This document shows, piece after piece, positions 63,521 to 64,000 of a stretch of 64,000 bases of DNA. The stretch is from Crossiella sp. SN42 (GTDB lineage Bacteria > Actinomycetota > Actinomycetes > Mycobacteriales > Pseudonocardiaceae). The position numbers were made by a program, and so were the translations under genes. The notes beneath the pieces are model-generated. The model saw only the letters and a program-made list of their open reading frames with translations. It had not been told where the DNA came from and did not search any database. Where the stretch lies: contig NZ_JAMHIV010000001.1 of the NCBI RefSeq assembly GCF_023897065.1, positions 186,001 to 250,000 of the forward strand. Reading direction: 5' to 3'. The number at the start of each line of letters is the position of its first letter. The first letter of the stretch is position 1.

Positions 63521-64000
63521 ATGCGAACCAGATCGTCCCTGCTCGTGCTCGCGCTGGGCGCCACGCTGCTCGGCACGGCCCCGGCGAGCGCGAACCAGCC
63601 CGCCGTCCTCGAACAGCGGGTCTACGTTGAGTCCACAGTGGACAGTGATCGGAACGGGAGGCCGGACCGGATCGCGATCGACATCGCCCGGCCATCCGGC
63701 TCCGCGAAGGTGCCGGTGATCTTCGAGCACAGCCCGTACCGCTCCGGCCTCGGCAAGGTGCCGTTCCACCCGGTCAACGTGGACCGGCTACCCCAAGAGG
63801 GCCTGTTCCCGGCTACCCGGTCGGACGCGGATCCGTTGGTGCGCAAGGCCGTGCCGGACCTGCCCGGCTGGTTCGACGACTACTTCGTGCCGCGCGGCTA
63901 CGCCGTGGCGCTGGGCCACAGCATCGGCACCGGCGCCTCCGAGGGCTGCCCGACCAGCGGCGACCAGCAGGAGGCGTTGAGCACCCGCGCGGTGGTCGAC
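63521..64000 (+). CDS. Secreted S15/X-Pro dipeptidyl-peptidase-like hydrolase, partial
   Basis: This is the 5' part of a gene that runs off the window (160 codons visible). The signal peptide (about 1-25, ending PASA) is followed by QRVYVESTVDSDRNGRPDRI and VIFEHSPYRSGLG, as in actinobacterial Xaa-Pro dipeptidyl-peptidases of family S15. GHSIGTGASEGCPTSGD carries the GxSxGxx-like stretch where the catalytic serine sits. The downstream Asp/His residues are outside the window. It would release X-Pro dipeptides outside the cell. Confidence 0.8.
   Translation, partial: MRTRSSLLVLALGATLLGTAPASANQPAVLEQRVYVESTVDSDRNGRPDRIAIDIARPSGSAKVPVIFEHSPYRSGLGKVPFHPVNVDRLPQEGLFPATRSDADPLVRKAVPDLPGWFDDYFVPRGYAVALGHSIGTGASEGCPTSGDQQEALSTRAVVD

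Overview
The window is GC-rich DNA of about 70 % G+C from a saprophytic actinomycete. The evidence is frequent GTG starts, ATGA stop/start overlaps, Tat and lipoprotein signals, many TetR/MerR/PadR/PucR regulators, an AfsR-like SARP regulator, and cellulases carrying CBM2 and CBM3. Several proteins read like Pseudonocardiaceae proteins (Amycolatopsis/Crossiella relatives), but that placement is inference. I found no tRNA, rRNA, CRISPR array, phage or replication genes. The only mobile DNA I can support is one small foldback element (MITE-like).

Layout. 1-8.8 kb: an ABC exporter; a TetR-MmpL-SDR operon behind a perfect 18-bp inverted repeat; an Old Yellow Enzyme divergent from a MerR gene; a flavin/2Fe-2S reductase with a PPOX-type flavoprotein. 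8.9-19.7 kb: a PucR regulator divergent from a D-amino-acid/N-acyl-amino-acid operon. The operon holds a broken APC permease, a secreted D-aminoacylase-like amidohydrolase, a GNAT, an N-acylamino-acid racemase, a secreted serine hydrolase and an agmatine-deiminase-like lipoprotein. It is followed by a DD-peptidase-like protein and an unusual HTH_38-MarR fusion. 19.7-28.9 kb: small regulatory units with well-preserved TetR-type operators, a DUF2690 secreted protein, a hydratase gene disrupted by a 160-bp foldback element, an MFS/TetR pair and an exported tandem CMD protein.

29-39.7 kb is a plant-polysaccharide region. A CebR-like LacI regulator and perfect CTGGGAGCGCTCCCAG operators flank divergent GH9-CBM3c and GH44-CBM2 cellulases. 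An expansin lies beside them, and a GH29-lectin/GH95 two-gene fucosidase operon lies between the regulator and the cellulases. 39.7-54.5 kb: an ABC-F resistance gene with a probable leaderless leader peptide and attenuator, a methyltransferase, a lipoprotein, an AfsR-like regulator with two beta-lactamase-fold hydrolases, an exported intradiol dioxygenase-like lipoprotein, a PL7-GH16 fusion, and a Ser/Thr kinase with an extracellular glycosidase-like domain.

54.6-64 kb: an aldehyde dehydrogenase, then a sulfated-fucan type locus. A sulfatase, a sugar-type MFS and GH29-PA14 form one operon. It is divergent from a GHL15-like protein and a true formylglycine-generating enzyme, the enzyme that activates sulfatases. 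A LysR gene follows whose start codon lies in a near copy of the palindrome found in the divergent promoter. The window ends inside a secreted S15-type peptidase gene.

Taken together the window encodes secreted breakdown of cellulose/xyloglucan, fucosylated and probably sulfated fucose glycans, and alginate-like uronates, plus D-amino-acid salvage. The most distinctive items are the self-contained sulfatase/FGE/fucosidase locus with its LysR operators, the kinase with a glycosidase-like sensor, the ABC-F leader peptide and the foldback element.
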